This document shows positions 51,701-60,570 of a DNA stretch of 64,000 bases, piece by piece. Source of the stretch: Hofstenia miamia (Eukaryota; Xenacoelomorpha; Acoela; Hofsteniidae); the NCBI GenBank assembly GCA_900660155.1, contig CABFPE010000413.1, positions 358,772 through 422,771 on the forward strand, in the 5' to 3' direction. The notes below the pieces were generated by a model. That model was not told the origin of the DNA. It was given only the letters and a program-made list of their open reading frames with translations, and ran no database searches. A program made the translations under genes and the position numbers. Positions within the stretch are counted from its first letter, which is position 1; every line of letters starts with the position of its first letter.

Positions 51701-52707
51701 TTTATTGATTTAACCAAGAAATTATTGTTGAATACTTCACGAGAAGGGACATTCCATAATGTCCCCTTTGCCTATGCTCCCGATTACTGTCTTTGATACG
51801 ATTGCATACTATTCACTATAAAATTGTATTATTTTTGTTCTTAATCAATAAAAAATATGCTGAAGCAAATCTCGTACATTTGTCTTAAGGTGAAGAATAT
51901 TGCACTGATAACAAACCTTATATCTAATAGTTCAGACATCTTGAAAATTGGAGTTTTTTTAGCTTCACTTACCTTTCTGCGTTCTTCTTTATGTACGAAT
52001 TAACTTTGTTTGAAAACATTTTTTATAGGTGATTTGTGTACGGTCTTCCATCCTCCAAACAACCACAATTAATAAGTTCTTAAATTATCCTTTAAAACAT
52101 TGAGACATTGTTGAAACTTTGTTCAAATTTTGAGATATATTGTAATGTGACGATGATAAAAATTGTTCAGATTAGCACATTTGGTTATAGCATATCAAAG
52201 TTCACTAATTAGACGACTAAGAACTTTCTATTAGGATTTGTAAAAGTATAAGATTAAGTTATTTAATGTTTCCTCTATTATGCAATCAACTGTTAATTTT
52301 AAAATATCTTTACATGAGTTGGCTGAATATAATAAATACTGATTGGGAAAAAATGACTTTGAATGTACAAACATGAATCACCAAATATAATTTTATGTAG
52401 CACATTTCTAAAGAACGAAAATGAAGAAAATAAATATTTTAATACTAGGCGAAAGGAGATCAGCAGAACTACAATTCTGGACTCGAATATTTTTACGCTG
52501 ATAGTTTCAATCCAAACCTTTACAAAGTCAGCTATCGGTTATTGAATTCACAACATAGTGCTTTTGGACGAACAGTGAATCAGTACTTTGAACATTCTGA
52601 CAAACAAAGTTTCGGATACTTTTTCTACAATGATGAACATGTAAATCGTAGCCTCAATTGGAAATGGGGCCATTCAAAGGTATTCCAAATTATTCCAGAA
52701 TACTTAA

Positions 52708-52743
<36 letters not shown>

Positions 52744-55700
52744 CCCTCACCTATACGTGGTTCCCCATTCGCGGCCCCGCATATTATTGGGTTAGGTTCT
52801 TATCCTTAACACATGTGTTGTATGCATGAAACANNNNNNNNNNNNNNNNNNNNNNNNNNNNNNNNNNNNNNNNNNNNNNNNNNNNNNNNNNNNNNNNNNN
52901 NNNNNNNNNNNNNNNNNNNNNNNNNNNNNNNNNNNNNNNNNNNNNNNNNNNNNNNNNNNNATAGCGAAGGAAGACTGTATATATACTTATAAAACATCCT
53001 TAATCTATTTATTTTAAGAAAACAAGAAATATTTTATGTAGACATGTTTCGAGTGTCTCCACTCATCTTTAGTAAAAAAACAATAATGGTGGTAAATGCA
53101 ATGTTAGGATTCGGAGATCTTATACTCTATGTAGTTTTTGACCTATTTGTTTACATAATGGATTATTGTAACAAAGTTAAGTTGTTTACGCTCGCTATAT
53201 TTTTTGCGGTGAAAGATGAGAAAACTGCCAATGACTTGTTAATTTTTTTAAATGATATCAATACATCTTTAAAATTTACAGTTAAAAAAGAACAAAATGA
53301 AAAATTAAATTTCCTAAATGTTGAAATTATTAAAACTGAAAATGATTTTATAACGAAATGGCATAAAAAAATCCACAATTGCTTTACTTTATATTCCATT
53401 TGCTTGGGAACTTTCGTGATTTACATCAAATAGTAACATTGACAAAGACGATCCAACAATGTAAGTAAGCACAAAGTGTCAAGATTGTACCAATATTTCA
53501 AACTTTGAGGAAATCGCATCTTTTTAAGAACAACTATTTTATAGTTTCTTCATGCGTAATAACTATAAGTGTGATGATGTGAAAATTCATACATAGGGGC
53601 AACGAAAAGACAATTGGAATACAGAATTTCAAAGCACATGCGAGGACATCTTCAATATAAAAAAATATTAAATACAGAATTTCAAAGCACATGCGAGGAC
53701 ATCTTCAATATAAAAAAATATTACCAGGAACATGTACCTAAGAGGAAAACCTTATGATTTTAATAGAAGCCAAGCATACGAAAAATGCAGAAGCTATGAT
53801 CATAAAATATACTAGTGATACTGCAAAAACGCCTTTTGATTTTCAATTTTTACTACATTTCTTAATGTTATATAATAAAACAATAATTCTTCTGTGAGCT
53901 TGTCTAAGTTCATTATATTAGTTAATTGGCAAGAAGCTTGCACATTTACTGTGGGGTCCAATGGACCCAATTTTCATCAGAGGATTAAATAAACAAATAA
54001 GTCAAAAACTAAATCAAGTATGCGATCTACGAATTGAAGTTTTAAATTCATAAACTTTGTATTTTTTTATACAAACGATGAATTGAGACACTCGAAATAT
54101 GTGTACATAAAATATTTCTTGTTTTCTTAAAATGAATGTTTTGTAACTATATATATATATATATATAATATATGTAATGTGATACATTGTATGGCATGGC
54201 CACAGGNCATATATATATATATAATACCCTCACCTATACGTGGTTCCCCATTCGCGGCCCCGCATATTATTGGGTTAGGTTCTTATCCTTAACACATGTG
54301 TTGTATGCATGAAACATGACTTTACGGTACAGTAATACACTATGGGTCACTATGTTATGCGCTGACACTGTCCTCCTGTACTTACATTTCTTTTTGATTA
54401 AAATATTGTTGAGGTACAAAATTAAATGTTTTTACATTGTCATTACTATATTAGGNATTCTTCTGTGAGCTTGTCTAAGTTCATTATATTAGTTAATTGG
54501 CAAGAAGCTTGCACATTTACTGTGGGGTCCAATGGACCCAATTTTCATCAGAGGATTAAATAAACAAATAAGTCAAAAACTAAATCAAGTATGCGATCTA
54601 CGAATTGAAGTTTTAAATTCATAAACTTTGTATTTTTTTATACAAACGATGAATTGAGACACTCGAAATATGTGTACATAAAATATTTCTTGTTTTCTTA
54701 AAATGAATGTTTTGTAACTATATATATATATATATATATAATATATGTAATGTGATACATTGTATGGCATGGCCACAGGGAATTTAATTTACTTTATGCC
54801 ATACGCAGAAATTTAAATTAGATATATTAAAGTGTTTTACTCTATGTGATAACATACAGCAAATTTATTTGATTTTGTATGCAATGAGAGCATGTTAAAA
54901 TTTGTCTTATTGTCACAGCTCCGTTGATCAACTCAAACCATTTATGTAATTTATTAGGGGTACTTTGACAAAGCAAAAAAAAATAATTAAAGGTGAGTAT
55001 GAATTTTGTGATAGCTTGTCTGAATTACTTATAATTTTACCTTAAGCAAAAGGCTCTCCTTATAAAGGGAAAAATCGTTTCCCACATTTATAAAAAAATT
55101 TTCACCAAGTTTTTTAGGAAATGTGGAAATCGTAAGGCCTGGGCATGGGCATATATATTGATGAACGTGCTTGATATTGAAAATTTGTACTAAAGTGTGT
55201 TGCTGTGTGGAAAGTTCTTGAACCGATTTTTCAGTGAAATTTTTTTTTACTTCCACTGTTCGTGTAAATAACTGTTTCTGTATGTCTAAATATCTTCTTT
55301 AATTCCTGATGGATTTTTTTCGAGAACCATTAAAAGTTTTCAAAAATTTCTAGGATGCTTAACGTTAATACAATACTTTAACTTCAAAGCTCTTTAATTA
55401 TAGGGGTTTGGCTTCTTCGATTCTGATGGTGGGATATTTGTTCCTCACAGTGTTCCAAAATTTCCTCCAACACTGGATACATTTCAATATCCTGAAAATG
55501 CAAAAATGTTTGCACAAAATTTGTTTTGCATTTCACTTGAAGTAAGTAAATCTTTAATTTGAATTAATAAATAGAATACAAATCTTTTTTCTGTTTAAAT
55601 TTAAATCCATGAATCTCATTTTAAATATATTAAGTTTAAAAAATATTTCGTTTTTCACTAATAAAGTAGTCGTGTTCATAGAGCCTCTTTGAATTTTGAA

Positions 55701-58700
55701 GTTGTACATATTTTAATACTTCAAAAAATTATTTCTTCTTCACATAGAATAATTTCATCCTATCTTTAATTTTATCTATTATTCTAACATGATCAAAGTC
55801 TAGTTATCAACTTCACCCTTCAAATTAACTAGGATTTTTTTATTAAATTTTATTAAATTTATAGTGAAAAATCTTCTTGAATGCTTTTTTGATTTTATTA
55901 TTTTTTATCACAATTCATAATTTTTACAAATTTCTAAAAAATTTTGGTAAAGATATTTTATATGAAAAAAATGCGGAAATACATCATATTTCTTTCTTTT
56001 TACTTGAAAGAGACGGTTTACAGAATAATCGCCACAAACAATTTCACCACAGAGAAAACTCGCCAAGCTTAACATTTCGCCAAAAAGAATATTCCCCACA
56101 AAGATAATATGTCACAAGAAAACCCTTTACAATATTTTATATACCTAAGCTCTAACCCAAGTCACAACTTGACGGTTCGTAAACCTAAACCCTAGAACCT
56201 AAACCTAAATTTTTCAATATTTTATAAACCTAAGCGCTAACCCAAGTCATAACTAGAACCTAAGAAAACGTTGTGGCGAAATCTCTCATGTAGCAAGATT
56301 TAATAATGTGGCGAGTTTTCTCTGTGGCGAAAATTCCCATTTGGCGAAAAATATTTGTGGCAAGATCATTTGTGGCAAGTTTTCTGCAGGCGGAAAGAGA
56401 CATATTTCCAAATATTTCATAGACTATCATGATATTCTTCCCTGTACATGTACACCAGTGGTTCTCAATCGAAGTCCACATGGACCGTAAAGGTTAATGT
56501 AAATTTACTGGGGGTCCATACTAAAAATAATGAATTATGGTTTTCGGTGATCCGTACTGCAATTCTAATTCAGAACGGTTTCCATTACTGAGAATGGAAT
56601 TTCTACGGAAATTAGCACTATTTTATAATACTAAAGGCTGTTAAATTTTTTATAAAAAATTTAATTGCTAAATAATTTATTTGTATTAGTTGTTTTCCTT
56701 CAAAATATTTTACGAGGGGGCCCATGGATAAAAAATGTTCAGAATCGCTGCTATAAATAGAAGCAACACATCATATATTTTACTTAATTGACATGCTTTG
56801 AAATATGTAGAAAATTGCAAACAAGTTTTTGTTTGAATTTATTACAATTAATGATATTTGGGAATTGTTAAATGCACAGAAAAATTTCTTAGTAAAATAT
56901 GCTTGAATATCAATTAAAAAGGTGAGAACGTATATTGAATACAACATTTGATTTAGCTGGAGGACTTTGAAGATCTTGGAAAAGCATTTCTGTATACACA
57001 CCCGTATTTCTACGATGCACTAAATATCCCTGAAAGCTTAAGAAGTAAGCTGCCATCACTTGATTTGGCATTCCAAGGTTCAGTAGATACAGAAGAACCG
57101 TACTATAACATACAAACCTCATTCACTAGGCTCCAGCGTCTTCCGTTTACAGTTTTTGCAAAAAGCTCCAAATTTGGAATGGTGAAGTTTTAAATTATTC
57201 AACTATTATCAGTGCAGCAGTAAATTTCTCTAAATAAGAATTTTTCGAATACATACCCAGTATATTATAGCTGAAAATCTTCAAATTATGAGAAATTAAC
57301 TGCGTACAACATTTTGAAACAATAAAAATTCAAGCTCTAGCCGTTCGTAGGCTAAAATTTAATCTTTTTTTTCTTTGAATTTTTCAATAATAATATTTGA
57401 TTAAGATCTCTTTAAATTATAGTCTACTATAAATATTTAGAAGCTAGTTTGTAACACTGCATATGATTTCCCATAATAGTAAGTGAACTCATTGATTTTG
57501 CTTTTAAAAGTATAGTATGGAATCAATTTCTATAATACTGTGATGAAAATGGAATTGCAAAAATTTATGAAAAATTCGTAACTCTAAAACTGTTTGGTAA
57601 ATCTTAATTCCTGATTTATTAATTCTTTTTTCGTAAATTTAAAACAGTTAATGGAAGGTTCAACACTTGAATTGGAGGGGAACGTAAATAAAAGACAAAT
57701 GGCTGGCTCATAAGGGCTACTTTCACATAGGAGGCTCAATGATTTCTCAAGTTATTATCATTAAATTTTCAAAGGAATGCAGTGGTAAAACTAGTATCTC
57801 CTTCAGGAAACAAACAAATCTAAGGAGGAATCGATAATGCATTCCAACTACCAAAAATATCATCTATTTTTGGAAGAAAATTAATAAGAATATTGGGCTA
57901 TCCAATCAGTTGGATGGTGTCGTCATGTCGTATATAAAAATTCAAAGAAAAATAAGAAAAAGACAGAGGAAATCCGACTTATCTTCAAACAACTATCTCG
58001 TGTTAAAGATAGTTCGTGTTGGGTATCTAAGGAAGAGCTTTGGCTAAATCCCAACTCAAATACAATTTCGTTTCGTTCCTTAAACTTCATTTGGAACTAT
58101 TTCAGCTAAAACATTTACACTTGGATTTGATTTGGTAAATTAGAGGCTGCCACTTGGTCTTTAACTTTTCCGGTTATTCTAGCTATAACGTTTATTGGTA
58201 TTTGTACAAACATATTATTTGGGTTAATATAAATAAATTAGATAAGGTTTTATTTTGAATCGTTATTAATTTCAAGTATCTTACATCGCTTGAAAGGCAT
58301 AACTTTAGGGAAAACTTATTCGTCATTGATTTTGCTCTTAAAAGTATAGTATGGAATCAATTTATATAATACTATAACGAAATTTCTTCCACCATTTCGG
58401 TTTGTAGTAGCAGTATGCCGCGGTACTCCGTGGTTCGCGTTGCTTTTTTATTAACTGGATTTGGTTTGTTGTCTATTTTCAAATTTTCATTAAATAAAAG
58501 TCTTGAATATGTGCACTTTGCATGACTCTACTTTATATTAGCTTGGCATTTAATATATGCATTTCATTTTACTTCAAAAAGTAAGAACTCTCATGCTTAC
58601 CTTACGAAATTTGTAAATCAATGTAATAGGTTTTGTTGTGCAAGTAAGACATCTTGCTTCAAGCATCTTATCTTATAAACTTATGTATATATAGATTCGT

Positions 58701-60570
58701 TATGCATTTCAGAAGTGCTTGCGCTGAGAACCTCAAAAACTTTCAATATTTTTAGAATTCAAGAAATCAGTGAAATTTTAATATATATGGGATACCATAG
58801 TTTGTCTGTGCGTTGAAATTCAATTAGATCGGTACTGATAATGAAGGAAAATTTTCCTGGCTTAGCAGTTCGTTACTTTTTTCCACAATATTAATATTTA
58901 TATAGAATTTTAATAATGCAGCAATTTATCATGATTACAAATATAGCCTAAGGAACTTTAAATATTTTGAATGTTGTAAATATAAATGAAGATTTATAAA
59001 ATGAGTTATTAATATACAAATATGAAATATTTCAGCATAATGGCTAATTCTAGTTAGATATTTCTCTTCAGAAATAGAAGCTTTGCAAATGTATCTTAGG
59101 ACATTGTCGCAGACCTAATGGCACCAAACTTAAAGAGTAGATTAATTTCTGAAACTTGGGAGCATAGTGATAAAACATTGGCACCATTCTGCAGTGGGGA
59201 ATATCATGTACGTTCAAATTTTTTTAGTAAATATTTACCATACAATATAAACTTAAATGTAAACACCATTACTGTATTTAGGTGTTTTATAGGTGATAAT
59301 TTCTTTGCAAATACGGCTAAAACAATATCTTTTTTTGACATGGAGTGAAAGAATTATAAAGAACTTTAAGTTGAATTCGATGTAATGTTTTTATGAAATA
59401 TATTCTGCATATAAAATTAGAATAAGAGTCAATTTACTTGCCAAAAATAAAATATAAACAAATCTAATGCTTCGAAACTAGTAAACACAATATATACATG
59501 TAATAATAATAAAAATCAATGTTTGTGTGAATGTTTGTGTAGGTGTTCAATATTGAATGTATGTTTCGAATGCATGAAGTGTGTTACTGTCTCCTAGTGT
59601 AGTTTCATTTGAAAAGACTTCTTTAGTTTTTTCTAAACTTTTTAGAAATAATAATAATAATAACGCTTTTCTCTATACTATCATAATATCCTCCAGAAGT
59701 AGATTTTGCAGAGATTCAAGAATTCAAAGAAATGAATGAGATGATCATTAAAGAAACTATTATACATAAATTTATACCAAAAATCAATAAAAATTTTCCA
59801 ACACCTACTTCAACTCGCTCTTTCTGAAAGAGGGATAACCTATCGCTTACAAAACAATCGGCCATATAATTCACTTTTTCCATAATGGTTTGTCATTAAT
59901 GCAAAACAGACGTGTATATTTAAACGATGGCGACTTTCAAAATATTTAATTTGTGTTTATTGCAACTTAGGTGTTGCTACGACAAATATGTACTGGTGCT
60001 GTAGACTATAGAGCATTTCATAGAGCGACACTAAAGACCAATATTCCATTGNCAATGTAAGTTTACTAAATAAGAATTTGAAATTTACAAATTTTTTTAG
60101 TATGAATGATATATTCTGTCCCAAAGAAAACTTAACTTAATTTTTGTTTTCTGTAGGAATTATTTTAACAACATTAATGCAAAGACTACTATAAATGCAT
60201 TATGGTATATTTACTAATTCTAAGACAAGCTAAATTATTCGAAACATATTAATGTTTACATACAATTTTGCCAATTTTCCATTTGAATAAAGTTATACTA
60301 CTTCTTAGAACTACAATAATTACAATTTTCATTTTGTTTTAGGTTGATATGGTTACAAAGATTAACATTTCTGAGAATACTGTGTTTTACAACTCGAATG
60401 ACCATAGTAAATGGGCAGTTACTGACGATGTTTACTTTTGCAGTGGAGATATTAATAGAGTTGAAACGCAGTTTAAAAGAGGAGGGCTTTATCTATGCAT
60501 AGGACAAAAATCACTAAATGATCACGTTAAAAGTTTCATTTCTGCATATGATGGGTGTAGTAACAATTAA
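39676..60570 (+). CDS. DNASE2: Deoxyribonuclease II-like gene B (six exons, about 353 aa)
   Basis: This is a head-to-tail paralogue of gene A with the same six-exon, all phase-0 architecture: 39676-39807, 52449-52679, 55404-55541, 56957-57181, 59100-59207 and 60343-60570 (stop included). Exons 1, 3, 4, 5 and 6 are exactly as long as in A (132, 138, 225, 108 and 228 nt). Exon 2 is 9 nt longer. The catalytic residues are kept: GHSKG (H119, K121), HSVPKFPP (H136) and DHSKW (H299, K301). A signal peptide precedes FDCIS.NGTTVDWWYIYK. The start was placed at the ATG aligned with gene A, although the frame is open 54 nt upstream. Intron 1 (12.6 kb) is packed with transposon debris and carries suspected assembly duplications, so genomic distances there are unreliable. 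The coding exons look clean. Confidence 0.87.
41455..42480 (+). mobile_element. Penelope-like retroelement remnant 1
   Basis: Decayed plus-strand coding: HDGIAMGSPLGSTF (about 41510-41552), the Penelope RT block; a YVDNIFY-like palm (about 41625); QSEIQFTCDYEKEDLIHFLD (about 41695-41753), the following RT segment. After a less conserved stretch come C.KCEGFYFGETKMHL and RIQEHL (about 42250-42315), typical of the C-terminal GIY-YIG endonuclease. Many stops and shifts. In DNase II B intron 1. Confidence 0.75.
42762..43448 (-). repeat. Near-identical duplicate of part of the hAT element
   Basis: This 687-bp block, bounded by single Ns at 42761 and 43449, repeats 44057-44743 with only two compensating 2-bp differences. 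It is most likely an assembly duplicate rather than a second insertion. Confidence 0.8.
43889..45412 (-). mobile_element. hAT transposon remnant (DUF4371/ZMYM-like transposase)
   Basis: The terminus CAGTGGCGTCGCG at 43889 is a typical hAT end. Reading the minus strand from about 45412: LSYHDWLQEKI; LQADETTDVSTNSQ (first catalytic Asp region); TYDGAAVMSG (second Asp region); RLPHAIATRWNFQSR; then at about 44230-44150 ESERCFSTLKRIKSFL and MGEDRLNALSLISIEKTYF, the dimerisation domain with the catalytic Glu region. Three frames (45392-45036, 45016-44504, 44153-43947) are separated by shifts and stops. The N-terminal part, zinc finger and other terminus are missing, cut off by the adjacent retroelement. 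Confidence 0.85.
45405..47930 (-). mobile_element. Retroelement with RT and RNase H, clade unresolved
   Basis: Minus strand, in order. A first frame (47926-47582) has a predicted coiled-coil-like N-terminus. A basic GRSRSRNTRGR tail in a shifted frame follows (about 47440), compatible with a nucleic-acid-binding Gag-like end. A second frame (46976-46533) contains two similar motifs, LSGITLTSQQLQAL and LSGVTLSESQLAEF. Reverse transcriptase follows: VVDYSFLTPFTKPIPFYL and FDLKAAFYHIPMDKRHQY (first catalytic Asp), MGLSYSVAPCQMMANAIL, then WAHIDNFFLV, where the second Asp of the usual DD pair is Asn. GRVWYTDTSLFSLEL (about 45480) looks like the start of RNase H. At least two frameshifts occur. 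The order suggests an LTR- or DIRS-like element. No LTR, integrase or recombinase was found. It ends abruptly inside the hAT transposase. Confidence 0.7.
47036..47522. repeat. 242-bp tandem duplication around a single N
   Basis: 47036-47278 and 47280-47522 are nearly identical, joined at N 47279 inside the retroelement. Likely two overlapping contig ends that were not merged. Confidence 0.8.
48470..48650. mobile_element. Pogo/Tigger-type MITE fragment
   Basis: The block around 48550-48650 contains CGCGGGTTTTCGCTATTC and ends GCGAGGGAATACTGTA, resembling Tigger-type termini (CAGTATTCCCTCGC on the complement). The other end is not clear. Confidence 0.4.
48700..49560. other. No recognisable gene
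   Basis: AT-rich, with no supported feature. Confidence 0.4.
49664..50013. mobile_element. hAT-like MITE with GGGTCA repeats
   Basis: The left end CAGGGGTGTCCACGGGTCA is mirrored by CAGGTGTGTCCAAGGGTCAC on the complement of the right end. The interior repeats GGGTCA and GCAGGTCACG. The flanking octamers GGCTCTGA and GTATCTGG agree at only five positions, so any target duplication is eroded. Confidence 0.6.
51049..51398. repeat. 170-bp tandem duplication
   Basis: The sequence starting GAGCAACATCAATTTTGA at 51049 recurs at 51218-51235 with a period of about 170 bp. Shared blocks include ATGAAAAGATCTTTAAAAA and CTTTTTGAGTTTT. The copies are moderately diverged, so this is a genuine old duplication. 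Confidence 0.7.
52449..52679 (+). CDS. DNASE2: DNase II B exon 2
   Basis: The preferred acceptor is TTTTAATACTAG (52437-52448), giving AKGDQQNYNSGLEYFYAD and a 77-codon exon. CAG at 52461-52463 or 52464-52466 would also keep the frame but lacks a pyrimidine tract. The exon ends WKWGHSK before GTATTC, a weak donor. Confidence 0.8.
52711..52833. repeat. TA microsatellite and MITE-like end before the gap
   Basis: A (TA)n run is followed by ACCCTCACCTATACGTGG and CATTCGCGGCCCCGC. The same block recurs at 54210-54315. After the gap, ATAGCGAAGGAAGACTGTAT (52961) resembles a Tigger-type terminus, so the gap probably lies within such a MITE. Confidence 0.55.
52834..52960. other. Assembly gap (127 N)
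   Basis: A run of N in DNase II B intron 2. Confidence 0.99.
53011..54133 (+). mobile_element. Penelope-like retroelement remnant 2 with inverted terminal repeats
   Basis: Between two 57-bp inverted repeats (53011-53067 and 54077-54133, 52 of 57 positions matching) the plus strand encodes part of a Penelope RT: VKDEKTANDLLIFLNDINTS, LKFTVKKEQNEKLNFLNVEI and DFITKWHKK (about 53207-53370). Next comes a GIY-YIG-like endonuclease segment, YIGATKRQLEYRISKHMRGH (about 53589-53648). A 53-bp unit (53618-53670) is repeated once (53671-53723). It is heavily truncated: the palm motifs are gone. In DNase II B intron 2. Confidence 0.78.
53618..53723. repeat. Perfect 53-bp tandem duplication in the Penelope-like endonuclease
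   Basis: AATACAGAATTTCAAAGCAC... occurs at 53618-53670 and again at 53671-53723. It shifts the reading frame of the GIY-YIG segment. Confidence 0.9.
53886..54779. repeat. 321-bp segment duplicated around two single Ns
   Basis: 53886-54206 recurs as 54457-54779, differing mainly in TA-repeat length. Between them, bounded by Ns at 54207 and 54456, lies a 248-bp piece whose first part matches 52741-52833. The pattern suggests misplaced or unmerged contig ends. Confidence 0.8.
55404..55541 (+). CDS. DNASE2: DNase II B exon 3
   Basis: The acceptor is AATTATAG and the donor GTAAGT. It begins GFGFFDSDGG and contains HSVPKFPP. 46 codons, same length as in gene A. Confidence 0.9.
56015..56392. mobile_element. 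Foldback/MITE element with CGCCACA-type arms and 9-bp target duplication
   Basis: The 9-mer GAAAGAGAC flanks the element exactly (56006-56014 and 56393-56401). The left arm carries CGCCACA/CGCCAA-type motifs and CACAGAGAAAACTCGCCA (56048-56065). The right arm holds its exact complement (56309-56326) and repeated TGTGGCGA/TGTGGCAAG motifs. The spacer (about 56140-56260) is a degenerate CCTAAACCCTA-like tract. A 9-bp duplication is typical of Mutator-like elements. Lies in DNase II B intron 3. Confidence 0.65.
56957..57181 (+). CDS. DNASE2: DNase II B exon 4
   Basis: The acceptor is TGATTTAG and the donor GTGAAG. The 75 codons begin LEDFEDLGKAFLYTHPYF and end FAKSSKFGM. Confidence 0.87.
57491..58374. 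repeat. 50-bp direct repeat pair, 834 bp apart
   Basis: 57491-57540 (ATTGATTTTGCTTTTAAAAG...) recurs at 58325-58374 with about two substitutions, in DNase II B intron 4. Origin unknown. Confidence 0.6.
59100..59207 (+). CDS. DNASE2: DNase II B exon 5
   Basis: The acceptor is TATCTTAG and the donor GTACGT. The 36 codons begin DIVADLMAPNLKSRL and end CSGEYH. Confidence 0.87.
59699..60204 (+). other. Coding-like segments with splice signals inside DNase II B intron 5
   Basis: 59699-59826 reads VDFAEIQEFKEMNEMIIKET and on to a stop. 59971-60056 sits between CAACTTAG and GTAAGT and reads VLLRQICTGAVDYRAFHRAT.... 60157-60204 sits between TTTTCTGTAG and GTATAT and continues NYFNNINAKTTINALW in frame. 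The last two sum to 134 nt, so including them would shift DNase II B out of frame. I do not recognise the family. Confidence 0.3.
60343..60570 (+). CDS. DNASE2: DNase II B exon 6 (last exon)
   Basis: The acceptor is TTTTGTTTTAG. It begins VDMVTKINIS and contains NSNDHSKWAV, CSGDINR, RGGLYLC and terminal YDGCSNN, then TAA. Confidence 0.9.
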   Translation, partial: VDMVTKINISENTVFYNSNDHSKWAVTDDVYFCSGDINRVETQFKRGGLYLCIGQKSLNDHVKSFISAYDGCSNN

